Part shown: positions 35,297 through 46,353 of the stretch, piece by piece
Numbering within the stretch: position 1 is the stretch's first letter
Layout: every line of letters starts with the position of its first letter
Source: Azadirachta indica
Lineage: Eukaryota; Streptophyta; Magnoliopsida; Sapindales; Meliaceae
Assembly (NCBI GenBank): GCA_022749755.1
Contig: CM040453.1
Location: forward strand, 17,121,368 to 17,185,367
Direction of reading: 5' to 3'
DNA length: 64,000 bases
Program-made: the position numbers and the translations under genes
Notes under the pieces: generated by a model
Databases searched by the model: none
What the model was told of the DNA's origin: nothing
The model's input: only the letters and a program-made list of their open reading frames with translations

Positions 35297-36324
35297 TTGT
35301 GATTTTGACTCTTTCAAGTTGTTCCTAGAACATAACCTATGGAATTTTTTAGTATACTCGTTGACTGAACGATTTCCTGTCGGCAATTATTTAATTGCTT
35401 AAATAAATCCTGCTCATAATTAGAAGGCAAATACTAAGCCTTCATCTTTTGTTTCATGCGCTCCCAAGACCTAATTATGTCTTTTCCTTCACGCCGTCAT
35501 TTATTCTAAACTTGCTGCCACCAAGCGGATGCGCCCCCTTTTAACTTCATGACTACTAATTTTACTTTTCTTTCATCAAAAATACTCATATAATCAAAAG
35601 AATTCTCAACATCTACCAACCAATCAAAAAAGTCTTCTATGTGCAAACTCCCTTTAAATACAAGAAAATGTAGGTTTACTTTATAATCACCATAATTTCC
35701 ACTTTCACGTGTCCTAACAGAATTTTGATCAATTATATCATCATCTGAATCCTCATATCTCTGAGTTTGTCATTAATAATGCCAAGTGGTTGTGGCACTG
35801 GCGTCGGACCATGGGGCGGGATCCTGTCTGTCCCTTTACGCTCATGTTCAACCATCTTGTTGCCGCTTAGTTCCAACCTCTCCAACCTTCGATCAAAATC
35901 TGCTAATTCTTGATGAATAGTTTGAGTGAATTATCTAACGACTGCCCTCCCAGCTTCTACGGCTATTACAAGAATAGCCTCCACCGTTAATGCCTGCACC
36001 CCATGAACATCGTCAATAAGATGGTTGCTTTCCGTATCACTGTTGCGCACAATTGTAATTCTTGCTCTGATACCAATTGATGAAGCGGAAACGCGAAAAT
36101 TAACTAAATTAAAGTTTCAAAAGTTTTTGAATGAAATTTTATTGAAAAAAAAGTGTTTAAACAATACTGTAAGCTCTCTATTTAGAATAGAAAAAATCTA
36201 AACCTACTTAAATAAGGAAAAAAACTCCTATTTAAATAAGAAAATTAAGAATTAAATAATAAATTAAATTAGTAAGAATAAAAGACTTTATAAACTAATT
36301 AAATTTTAAAATTATCCTACATCA
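35297..36324 (-). mobile_element. Ty3/gypsy element remnant (LTR plus gag), minus strand
   Basis: From the right on the minus strand: LTR (36324-36078), PBS (36076-36064, TTGGTATCAGAGC), then gag to 35297. The gag core reads VNLHFLVFKGSLHIEDFFDW, VKLVVMKLKGGASAWWQQV and RSWERMKQKMKA, the Retrotrans_gag pattern of plant chromovirus-like elements. Stops are present. The element is cut at 35297, where it meets the other gypsy fragment, so pol and the 3' LTR are missing. Confidence 0.8.
36078..36324 (-). repeat. 5' LTR of the minus-strand gypsy remnant
   Basis: Minus strand starts TGATGTAGGATAA and ends GCTTCATCA, giving TGATG/CATCA inverted ends over 247 bp. The PBS is one base further on. Confidence 0.75.
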
Positions 36325-37851
36325 AGCAGCAAAATCATTTACTGTGTTATTGTCCGTGTTCTGTGGTGGTAGACTTATTAAAAGGTCCAAATACTTTAAT
36401 GGTTGTGTTTTGTCAACTTGTGTTACTTGGGAAATAGGCTCATCACATGCATTTGCAGGTTGGGTTGGACTTGAATATATGAAGGGGCCTTCTTGGGCTT
36501 CTGAGCCTTCATTGTGAGTGATACAGAGATATCTCGAAACTGTTTCATGCTGATTATTTGGTACAAAGTTATCTGGTGGTGGAGAAAAATCCATGGGCAA
36601 TAACTAATTTCCAGCTTCACATGTTCCATGCCTTAACGCATCTCCAAGGAGTCCATGAACTGCCTATCTATTTCCATACCTTCCTTTTCGTCCAATCAAT
36701 CCCCTTGCACAAGAAATTCTCATCATTGAATTTTGGCCTTTTGAACATTTCCCTCGTCATGTCATTAATTGCTATCACCATACCAACACGGTCCATGTCA
36801 TACTCTCATAACTCGTGGTCCACCCCCACAAAAATTAACAAACAATCTAACTACACGAAGCTGTGGAAAAACAAGATACTCACTTTATACATATGCATTA
36901 ATGGATAAAATATGAACTTTTACATTGTTTCTTCACCAACAACCCAAATCAGCTGTTAATATGCATTGCCAACATGGCAATAAAGCACATCAAAGTGGAG
37001 TACAAAAAAAGGACGAAACTATAAAGCAAACAAATAAAGATGTCAGTGTTGGAAGTGGTACCCACAGTAAAGAATATAAATGCATGCAACACAAACATAA
37101 AGCCATATACTCAAAACAGCGACCAAAACACAAACCCAGAACCATATGTACCAACTTCACATCCCCCTGTTTTCATCGCAGAGCATATTCACATTCTACA
37201 TTCACTTAATCACAAACCAAAAACATGGCACTTCAAACCCATAAATCCAACAGACATGTTTTCAAATGCAAACCCATAATTTCTGTGAACACAAATAGGA
37301 ACCAAACACTGCATTCGTTCTCTTTTAGTTCATAAGTTAGTCACACTGACCATCATTACACACCCAGATATCAAAGCCTCAATATCCTTTCACAATTGTT
37401 AATTGACAGTGCACTAACAAAACGGAACGAACTAGTCCTTCTCTTTACGGGCAAAAGAAAAAAATGGCGGATAGTGTCTCTAACCGAATGATCAAAGATG
37501 ATTGTAAGATCAAGGGTTTATATGGCAGTGGATTGGCACAGAATTATCACACCAATATTGTCTGCTGGTAGTTTAGATGAGACAGAGATGAGGGTGAACA
37601 AAAAGACACCATAAAAAGAGTGAGGGGCTATTTTTGTTTTTAAATTTTCCGAATCACATCACATCCATGTCAGATTTTGATCCAACACGTCACCTCCAGT
37701 TTGTCACTTGGGTAGGATTACCTTTCTGCCTTTAAAAAGACAATTTCCATTAACACCGTCTTAACGGCAAGGGGGTTTTGGGGTATTTTGATCCAATAAG
37801 GGGGTAATGAGTCCAGTGAAATTCTGTGAGGGCGATAACGGTGTTTTTTCC
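36325..37851 (-). mobile_element. Mutator-like element remnant
   Basis: The right terminus at 37851 reads, inward, GGAAAAAACACCGTTATCGC. It is similar to the MITE terminus at 7543 and to 18715-18757. It abuts unit DNA that is continuous in copies 1 and 2, which marks an insertion boundary. Protein-like minus-strand frames lie at 36800-36322 (EYDMDRVGMVIAINDMTRE, then NEGSEAQEGPFIYSS), possibly the N-terminal part of a transposase, but I cannot confirm a MULE domain. The left terminus is lost under the gypsy LTR. Confidence 0.45.
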
Positions 37852-38080
37852 TTATTAAATAAAGAAAATTCATTGCATTCTTAGAAATACATGATACATG
37901 TTTATATATATTAATGCCTTTAAGGAAGAGCATAGCAGTAGAAAATAGAATGACGCATTAGAGATATTTACTAAAAGAGAGAATGTTTATGTATCATTAT
38001 TAATTATTTTTTCAATTAATGTGACATATATATAGAATTGAGAATTTAAATTAATATGAAAGAAAAAATAGTAAAACAAA
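37852..38080 (+). repeat. Unit fragment homologous to 34285-34506, without the gypsy LTR
   Basis: TTATTAAATAAAGAAAATTC through GAAAGAAAAAATAG matches the DNA upstream of the gypsy LTR in copies 1 and 2. At the point where those copies enter the LTR (TGTTTGGG), this copy continues with unrelated unique sequence (TAAAACAAAAACATC), so it may preserve the empty site. Confidence 0.7.
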
Positions 38081-39739
38081 AACATCATTTAAGTAGCATT
38101 TATTTCTCAACTGAATTTTAAATAAATTTAAATTATTATTTATTTCTCTTAACTGAAATCTGACTATAATTATTTATCATGAAAAATATATATAATTATT
38201 TTTATTTTTTTAGATTCAAGGAAAAGTTTAAAAAAATTGACATTTTACTTAAATAGAATAAGTATTTAAAAAATTGACTTTTTAGTTTATAATAAAGGAT
38301 TTGGGTCATCTACTGATTTTTTTCTTCATTATATATCCTTAATTTTAGAAGATCTGCTAACATATATATAAAATTAATAAAATTATGTAGTTTAAATTTT
38401 AAAAAAAGTCATAGACGAGACTGAACATACGGCATCATTATACGCCCATCTAATAATTCACATGACATTTTTTTTTTGATAAATTCCACCATATAAAAAT
38501 AATTTGGAATTAGCAAGGATAATTGTGGGTATTCTTTGGTTGAAAGTGAAATGCATGTTCAAATCAAAGAAACAATGCAATAACCTAAGTTGTCTACTAC
38601 TTTTCTCCTTAGTAATGCACATCAAAATGATTCTAAAGAGAGACTTTCATGATTTGTCAGTCTATGTAACCAACAAAAACACAACAATATTAGCAAAATT
38701 TGATTATAGACAGTATACATAGACGTCTATTTCAAGTGCAGATAGATCATGTTCAATGTCAATTGTCAAGAATCCAAAATTGTTTTCAAATATGATCAAC
38801 TTTAGTCTTTAAAATATTTTAAATTTGTTAATTTTTCAACTTAAAACCAAAATAAGTCTCTGATTTTTCATGCATGATTTGTCAAGTAATTATTTGATTT
38901 TACTTGGATTTTCGTTTAACAAGTACATTATAATTTTTGTGTTCTATTGAGTTTAGTAAATAATTGAATCTCTAAATTTGTTTATTCTGTTTAAAAATAT
39001 CTAATTTATGCTTTTATATGATGAAACATGAAGCACTTATTTTTATGTGTTAGATATAGAATAATTTATTTATTGAATTGCATAAATTTGTAATGTTTGC
39101 AGCACACATATACACTTTGTGGTTTTTTTTGTCGCAATCAGTATATTCTCAAAGTCGAACTTCATTTCATTTGCTTTCTTTTGTTTTGTGTGTTATATTT
39201 ATTATAAGCAATTACCTTAATAATAAAATAAACGTATGTGTATGATATTTTGTTTATTGGTGAACTATTAAAATAAAATTTCTACTACTATTTTTAACAA
39301 AAATTAAATGAGATTTTGGAGGAAATTAAAATAAAATTATGTTTTATTTATGGAATTTACTTGATTAGATAGTCAAGTTAGATAAGAAGAAATTAAAATT
39401 TATGTTTAGAAAATAGAACTAATTGAAATGAATGAGGCTCTTTCAAATCAAAACAGAATATGAACAATAAAGATAAGACAAAATTTTAAAAAATAAGTAG
39501 AAGTTTAAATTTAAATAGTATTATCATATTATCAAAATTTTAAAAATACTGAATAATTTTAAGGTCGTGTATTTTTTAATTCGAGCCCTTCCGCCTGCAA
39601 AACAATGCACGTTCTTACTTTCCTTCCTCCAATTGGGTGTTGATAGATTCTCGATAAATCAAGAGAAATCATGACTTCCGTATAAATCTTTGAATTCTTT
39701 GTATAATTTTTTTTTTTTGGTTAAAGGTAAGGAAATAAG
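38081..39739. other. AT-rich spacer, no gene recognised
   Basis: No supported coding, RNA or element boundary. The 38504-38722 frame has no recognisable domain. Confidence 0.5.
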
Positions 39740-40544
39740 GAAATTCCTGTACTAACTTTCAATCTTTCTTTTTTATATGTATAGTAATATTAATATGAAG
39801 TTTAGATATCCAATTTTATGGGTATTCAATGTACCCAATTTTTCATCTTTTCTATTTTGTATATATAATAATATTAATATGAATTTATGTATAAACCTAT
39901 TATTATGTGTTTCACAGTAATACCAACACTATCACACTTCATAATTTTTTTATTGTTATTATAATAATAATAATATAATAATTAACAAATTAATAATCAA
40001 TCAAGAATAATTTTTATCATTTAGTTCATAAATAGTAAATTAAAAACCTTTTTGTTTAACTTCGAAAACTAACAAAAATTAGTAAAATAAGAGACAATTA
40101 TACTTACGACAAGGACAAAAGACTTAATAAAAGAAACTTTCATCAAGCTGTAATAAAAGTCATTCTTTCAAACAAATTACTTAGAATTAACGGCTAATAA
40201 AATAACAATTCTGTGAATAATCCATACCCAGCTACTACTATTTGCAGAATTGAACAAACAATAAAACACTGTCATTCTTATATAATGAATTAATTGCCAA
40301 AATAATTACAAATATTCAAATAATGGGCAGACAAATATTAATTTGAACTTTGAAAATATTTGTACCAGCTGTCTAATTAATAACCCAAAACTCATAGTTG
40401 TTTTCATATATAATTAGCTTCTATAGCATCAAATTAATTTTTTTTTATATAGGTTTTGAATAGTGAGAATAAAAAACATTACTCATAAAACACCAAACTC
40501 TCGCGCCTATTGTCACTTGAATTCAAAATGGTCTTAGAGCATGA
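39740..40544 (+). repeat. Diverged third copy of the unit (left part)
   Basis: 39740-39900 resembles 22835-22910. 39940-40544 resembles 25370-25850 and 43620-44215, ending at the block GAGCATGAAGTGTGTTCT. It is clearly older than the copy 1/copy 2 pair, with more substitutions and indels. The remainder of this unit, where its TFIIS gene should be, is absent. Confidence 0.75.
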
Positions 40545-42049
40545 AGTGTGTTCTATATCACCCGAATTAATTTTTTTTTTTCTTTCTATTCTCTCTTCCC
40601 CTTTATAGCAATATTTCTTGATATGTCCTTTCTTACCACAATAATAACACTCAAGATTTTGATACCTCTTTTTGTACTTACTTCTATTATTCTCTTTGTT
40701 ATTGGAATCCCGACTATTACTTCTCTCCTTGGAATCTAAGACTAAAGCTTCTGACTGCGAAGAAGAACCCTGTGTTTCCTTCTCGTTTCTTCATTCAAAA
40801 CACTATTTTTAGTAAATTTCATAAAAATGAAACCTTTTAGTGCAAAATTAGATAATGACATTTTGAATGTCTCCTATAAGTCTAGTAAGGTGCCAAGAAG
40901 TCATAAATCTTGAATTTCATCATCAAAAGTGATTTCTATAGCAGCAAGTTGATTAATAATTTCATGAAATGTATTCAAGTGATTAGTCACCAAAGTTCCA
41001 TCTCTATATCTCAAGGTGATCATCTGCTTTATTAGAAACAAGTTCTTATTTCTACTTACATGGTTCAACACATTATCATCTAATCATTGCCTAACATAGC
41101 CATACACTTGTCAATGTATTAAGGCCCTTTCCTAATCTATTTTGTGATCGAGTTTCTTAGTGGAAAATACCAGTAGATAGTAATCTTTGACATAAAACAA
41201 ATCTTCCATTTTATCCTTCCAAAATGCATCGTTGGAATTATTCAAATTCACCATTCTACTTTTATTAACCTCTATCATTCAAAACAAATAATAAGTCACT
41301 AACTGAACCCTGCTCTGATACCACTTTGTTGAAGAAACAAAAGAAACAAGCACCAGCAATGTAGTGACAACAGAAACTAGTATAAATATTATTCTTCCTA
41401 TTTGCGTAAACCAAGTAGATCAAAGCAATAAAAACAACAAGAGTAAATCGAACCATAACCACAAGAGACGTCAAATTTATGTGAAAAAACTTCCCTCTCA
41501 ATGTGAATAAGAGTCAAAAATCAATCCCCGGGAAGAATTTTTACTGTCACCAAATAAGAAGTATAAGAATCTTCTCACAAAATTATAGCCTTGGAAACAA
41601 ATAAAAGCTCTGCCACAAAATGAGAGCTATAAAAAATCTCATCAAATATATCAATAGATGTAACACCAAAAATGGAAAAGTCAAAATAAGACTACAAAAA
41701 TTTTGAAAAATAAAACTGCTGTAAACATCAATTTTGAACATGCTAGAGAGTTTTAATGGTCAATCACACTGTCCAAAATTAAGAATTATGTGTGCAAAAT
41801 CTTCACGTAAAATTTGAACTAAAACGGAGTTAAAATCGTCACCCAATTGTTAGCTTGATGAAATTGCAAACGGCTGAAATTAAATTTTCTAGAAAAATGC
41901 TTTCTTTCCCTCACGGCTATCGCACCCTTTCTGCACACATACACACATTATTGCCACCAAACAAACATAAAAAAAAAAAAATTCCCATTAACCATTTGGG
42001 CTTACAAGTTTTAACTATTCTTTAAATGGAAGTGAAACCCAACTCAACA
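40545..42049 (-). mobile_element. Ty1/copia remnant: gag plus 5' LTR, minus strand
   Basis: From the right on the minus strand: LTR 42049-41327 (starts TGTTGAGTTGGG, ends CTTCAACA, 723 bp), PBS 41324-41312 (GTGGTATCAGAGC), gag 41280-40550. Gag reads MIEVNKSRMVNLNNSNDAFW near its start and ends with an intact zinc knuckle, CYYCGKKGHIKKYC (about 40660-40617). Stops interrupt the middle. The element ends abruptly after the knuckle at the boundary with the third unit copy. It is a different family from copia A/B. Confidence 0.85.
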
Positions 42050-42051
42050 AA

Positions 42052-44404
42052 AGGATAAAAGGACGTTTTCTAATATTTCTCTATATCTATATGGGCAAAA
42101 TATGGCATTTATTTATAGGAATTCTTGTACCCTTTCATTTCGAGTATGTCTTGCTATAACACCATTTTATTTATTATTTAACTCCATAATTTCACCATAT
42201 AAAGATATATTAATACAGTTACAATAACAAATAAATTTTGAAATATTATTTTTATTTATACTATATGCAACAATTCTCCTCCGTTTCAAAATACATATTA
42301 ATAAAGTATTTAGAATTCAATGCATAAGTACCAATGCTTATCAAGCTATGAAGTAGTTATTAGATAACTAATCATGCCTTACAGGAAATTGGTAAAATAT
42401 AATTAGATATCTAGCCATAGGGAGTGAATTAACATAATTAAGTATAAGGCCAATAGTACAACAAGACAAAAAGTGACTTATTATTACCCCTATAAATCTA
42501 CTTCATGAGATCTTCAATCACATAGGTGGTTACCATTACTTTTGTTTTTGTTCTAGGCATCTTATCCTCTATAACTTTTGAAACCACAAATCTCTTTAAT
42601 GGCTTTTGTCAAAAATTGGTCAAAATTAATTTTCACATTGTTATTTAAGTGATTATGCCATTTTTTTTAAGACTTTTTATTTGATCTAAATGATCTAAAG
42701 ATTGAGATACACGTTTTATTTTTTAAGTTGAAAGCTTTTCAACATACTTTATCTCAACTAAAGGCAATTCAATATCAATATATCGCTTTTCACTATTGTC
42801 TCTTTTAATAATAGAGGATTACCACATTTTATATTAATGGTCCCTTTTTTAAATAATTATTTAATTATCTTTATAAAAATCAAATAGTCTAATTCAAGAC
42901 CATAAAATTATTCGTTATTTATCAAAAACAAAAAATATATAACAATAATGCCTATAACACATGAAATCATATTTTATATAATTTTTTGATAAATATAAAA
43001 GGCTTCCATAACGTATATTTCCTATAATAAAATGAGATTAATCTTCAGTTTAGTATGCATATTGTTTTTAATAATAATGCCTCCTCATAATTTAACTAGA
43101 AGTGATAAACCATAATCTCTTTTATCTCTTTCGTGGTAGTAACCAATACAATATCTTTAACTAATTTACACCATTCCGAACTAGCGAGTAAAAGAAGTGT
43201 ACACTTGTAAATTAAATTAATGTCAAATTAATAAATAGGTTAATAAAATTCAAAATCATACCAACATTATTTTGAATTATATATTTTAGGACCTTCACAT
43301 CAATGCACAAATATTATGCCCAATATGCTAAAAACTATAAATTATTTTGTAAAGACTGCTCGATTATATTGAAAATAATCCAATACTATTAGGGTCAACG
43401 GAAGAAACATCATTGAAAGAAGAGTTCAAAAGGAGAACCTTAACTCGAATGACATGTGAAGAAAAATATATGTTTTATATTTCTTAGATAAATTAATATA
43501 AATAGAAAGAGTACCTTCCTATAGGCTCAATGTTGATAAAAGGGAAAGAAAATATGCAAAAATTTAGAAATATTTTCAAGAAAAATATAGTAAGAATCGT
43601 GCAAGTATTTGGACGATAATGATAATTAATATTCTAACAATCTTATTGTTATTACTATTAATAAATAATAAATTGAAAACCAAATTATTTTCAATTTCAA
43701 AAACTAACAAAAATTAATAAAAACAACAAAAATTGTACTTACGAAAATAAAGACAAAAGAGATAAATAAACTGTCATGAAGCTGGAATGAGAGTTAATTC
43801 TTTCAAACAAATTACTTAGAATGGCAAATAAAAATAAGAACTCTTTGAATCCATACTCATACTATACCGTAATTGCAAAATTCCTATCACAGTTATATTA
43901 TTATATTGTCTGACCTGCAAGCAACAAAACACAAAGGACTTCCCAAAATAATTACAAATATATATTCATGTAATAATATGCATATACATATTAATTTTAA
44001 CTTTGCAAATAGCTGTATTATAACTACCTTAATTAATTACCACAAGCTCATTCTTATTCTCGTATATAATTGGCTCTCATACCATGATACTTATTTATTT
44101 GTTTTTGTAAAAGTTTTAGATGGAAGGAAAAATGTCACTTTAAAAAACATCAAACCCTTTCCCCTTATTATCATTTAAAATTAAAATGAGAGAGCGTGAA
44201 GTGTTTCTTAGACAACACGAACCACATATAAAAAGCATACCATCAAATTAAATTGTTTAGTTATATTGACATCATAACAATAGAATTGTAGTGGAACTCA
44301 TATTCTATATTAAGTTAAATTGTGGACTGTTAAAAAATTGACTATTGTAGTTATTATTCCCTTTGGTAATTATTCCAAGTGAATGGCAACAGAAGATTAT
44401 TTAA
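42052..44404 (+). repeat. Duplicated segment, copy 2, left part
   Basis: Collinear with 23815-26056. It starts immediately after the copia LTR end. It is AT-rich without supported genes. Confidence 0.85.
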
Positions 44405-44905
44405 ATTACGAAGTGAGATATTATAATACCAATGATTAAAATTTATTAAAAAAATAAATAATACAATAAGAATAATATTTACAGTTTAACTAATATTAAA
44501 TATAATAATATGACAGCGAGCAATTTTTTTCGTAATTTATTTGTGAAAAAAATGAAAACAAATAATAAATCAACAACATATTATAGTTACCAAGAGTCTT
44601 ATATATTTAAGCAAATGCTTGACAAAAACTGATCGTACGAGCGCAATAGACAGCAGTAACGATTTCGCGCCAAGACCTTTTACTTTGAAATTTAAATATT
44701 TGTGTAGAATTGACCGTTGTGAGAAGATTGATAAGAGTAACGTCTTGGCTCCAAAATCTTGAGTTCAAGGGCTACCGTATATATCTGCAAATCCGCGTAT
44801 TTAGTTTGAAGTAGGAAACTTATAACTGATATCCTAACTGCCAAATAACAGGAGTTTAATTCACTCTCAACTAGGTTAGAAATGTATTCATGAACACATA
44901 TAGCT

Positions 44906-44913
44906 TATAAATA
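44906..44913 (+). promoter_or_regulatory. TATA box of TFIIS-like gene copy 2
   Basis: TATAAATA, 189 bp before the ATG, in the same position and context as in copy 1. Confidence 0.6.
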
Positions 44914-45101
44914 CCTGTGTTTTATTCTATCTGTCACTCTGTTTACTACAAAACCATCCCTAAATCGCTGAGGTAAAAAGCTTTCTTCTGTTTACCTTTA
45001 TAATTTAGAACTGAGTTTCTTCTACCTTTACCTCTATATTCGTTCAGTGAAATCAATTCAGAGACAACCAGAAGAGAAATAGAGAAATCGAGTACTCACA
45101 A

Positions 45102-46022
45102 ATGGAGAAAGATTTGCTGCGTCTAGCTGAGGATGCCTTGAAAGCTGCAGAGAGTGCTGCTAATGTCGACGACGGATTTTCTGTCAACAAACACCCTGAA
45201 GTTTGCCGGTGCGTTGCATTGTTGAAGAAGCTCAAAGAGTTTCCGGTGAGCTATGATGTTCTGGTTTCAACTCAAGTCGATAAACGGCTTCGACGTCTCA
45301 GGAATCACAACAAAGAGAAGGTCCGATTAATGGCTAAATGGCTTCTTGAGATTTGGAGCACAACAATCAAAGATGGTTTATCAAGAAACCAAAAGAGAGG
45401 TGTAAATGTAATCGCAGTTACATCAACGAAGTCCAGAAACGATGACGCCTCCAGAAATAAGAGAAAACGTGACGGGAAAGAAGATGGAGTAGAGAAAGAG
45501 GAACGGGCTTTTAGCTGTTTCAAGAAACCATCAAGAGAACATAAAGTTTCTCAACAAACGGTAACTCTATCGATCAAGTCTTCGGATGCTTCCCGTAACA
45601 AGGTTCGAGAAAATCTTGTGGAAGCATTAAGGAAAGTTGGAGGGGAGGTTGCTGATGAAGATAATGAAGAGACGAAGGAGAAAGTAAGAGCTTGTGACCC
45701 AGTTGCAGTTGCTGTATCAGTTGAGTCTGTGATGTTCAAGGAGTTGGGGCCATTCAATGGGGCTAACAAACTCAAGTACAGATCGATCATATTCAATGTC
45801 AAGGATCCAAAGAACCAAGATTTCAGAAGGAAGATGCTTGTTGGAGAGGTGAAGCCAGAGAGACTTGTTGGTTTGACCACAGAAGAGATGGCAAGCAATG
45901 AAAGACAGCGTGAGAATAAGCAAATTAAAGAGAGAGCTTTTTCTAAGATTCAGGAACCAGTAAAGGAGGAATCGCTTGGAAAATCAGATAATGAATTAGT
46001 GTGGCTTGAATCCATTAGGTGA
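45102..46022 (+). CDS. TFIIS-like transcription elongation factor lacking the zinc ribbon, copy 2
   Basis: 306 residues with the same start, stop and length as copy 1 and no indels. By eye about 28 residues differ, spread over the protein with a cluster in the linker and the start of domain II (residues 147-197), against roughly 15 synonymous changes. That suggests weak rather than strong purifying selection. Domain I (WLLEIWSTTIKD), linker (RNKRKRDGKEDG) and domain II (KYRSIIFNVKDPKNQDFRRK, TTEEMASNERQRENKQIKER) are all present. The zinc ribbon is again missing; the C-terminus ends SLGKSDNELVWLESIR. The gene sits between copy 2 AT-rich DNA and the NAC remnant. Expression cannot be judged from sequence. 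Confidence 0.9.
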   Translation: MEKDLLRLAEDALKAAESAANVDDGFSVNKHPEVCRCVALLKKLKEFPVSYDVLVSTQVDKRLRRLRNHNKEKVRLMAKWLLEIWSTTIKDGLSRNQKRGVNVIAVTSTKSRNDDASRNKRKRDGKEDGVEKEERAFSCFKKPSREHKVSQQTVTLSIKSSDASRNKVRENLVEALRKVGGEVADEDNEETKEKVRACDPVAVAVSVESVMFKELGPFNGANKLKYRSIIFNVKDPKNQDFRRKMLVGEVKPERLVGLTTEEMASNERQRENKQIKERAFSKIQEPVKEESLGKSDNELVWLESIR

Positions 46023-46186
46023 CCAGGGCAGCGCAGACAGGCAGGAATAGGTCTTCCCCTCGTTACTTTTCCACGTTTATTTTAGCTATTTGAAGGCTGT
46101 TGACATTTTTATGTGAAATTTACTTGAGCTTTCAGTTGTTAATAGAAATAGGATTTTTTGTATTAATATATATTGATCAAGTGAGC

Positions 46187-46339
46187 ATTCTGTGTTTGTA
46201 GTGATGTTTAATGCTGTTTCCACACAAAATTTACTTCATTCTGTGTTTGTAGTGATGTTTAATGCTGTTTCCACACAAAATTTACTTCATTCTGTGTTTG
46301 TAGTGATGTTTAATGCTGTTTCCACACAAAATTTACTTC
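46187..46339 (+). repeat. 51-bp tandem repeat, three units, in the TFIIS copy 2 3' flank
   Basis: Three direct copies of a 51-bp unit beginning ATTCTGTGTTTGTAGTG and ending AATTTACTTC. Copy 1 has a single unit (31813-31863). The repeat lies between the stop codon and the AATAAA at 46348, so it may be transcribed. Confidence 0.95.
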
Positions 46340-46347
46340 ACATTTGT

Positions 46348-46353
46348 AATAAA
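46348..46353 (+). promoter_or_regulatory. Poly(A) signal candidate, TFIIS-like copy 2
   Basis: AATAAA directly after the 51-bp tandem array; equivalent to 31874-31879 in copy 1. Confidence 0.5.

Noticed and set aside
36558..37279. Plus-strand frames of 116, 94 and 79 codons
   Set aside because: Compositionally odd (H, Q, K-rich) and overlapping each other; they lie inside a Mutator-like remnant and have no recognisable domain.
43873..44178. 101-codon plus-strand frame in copy 2
   Set aside because: The matching position in copy 1 (25567-25758) keeps only part of the frame after indels, and the sequence is low-complexity AT-rich.
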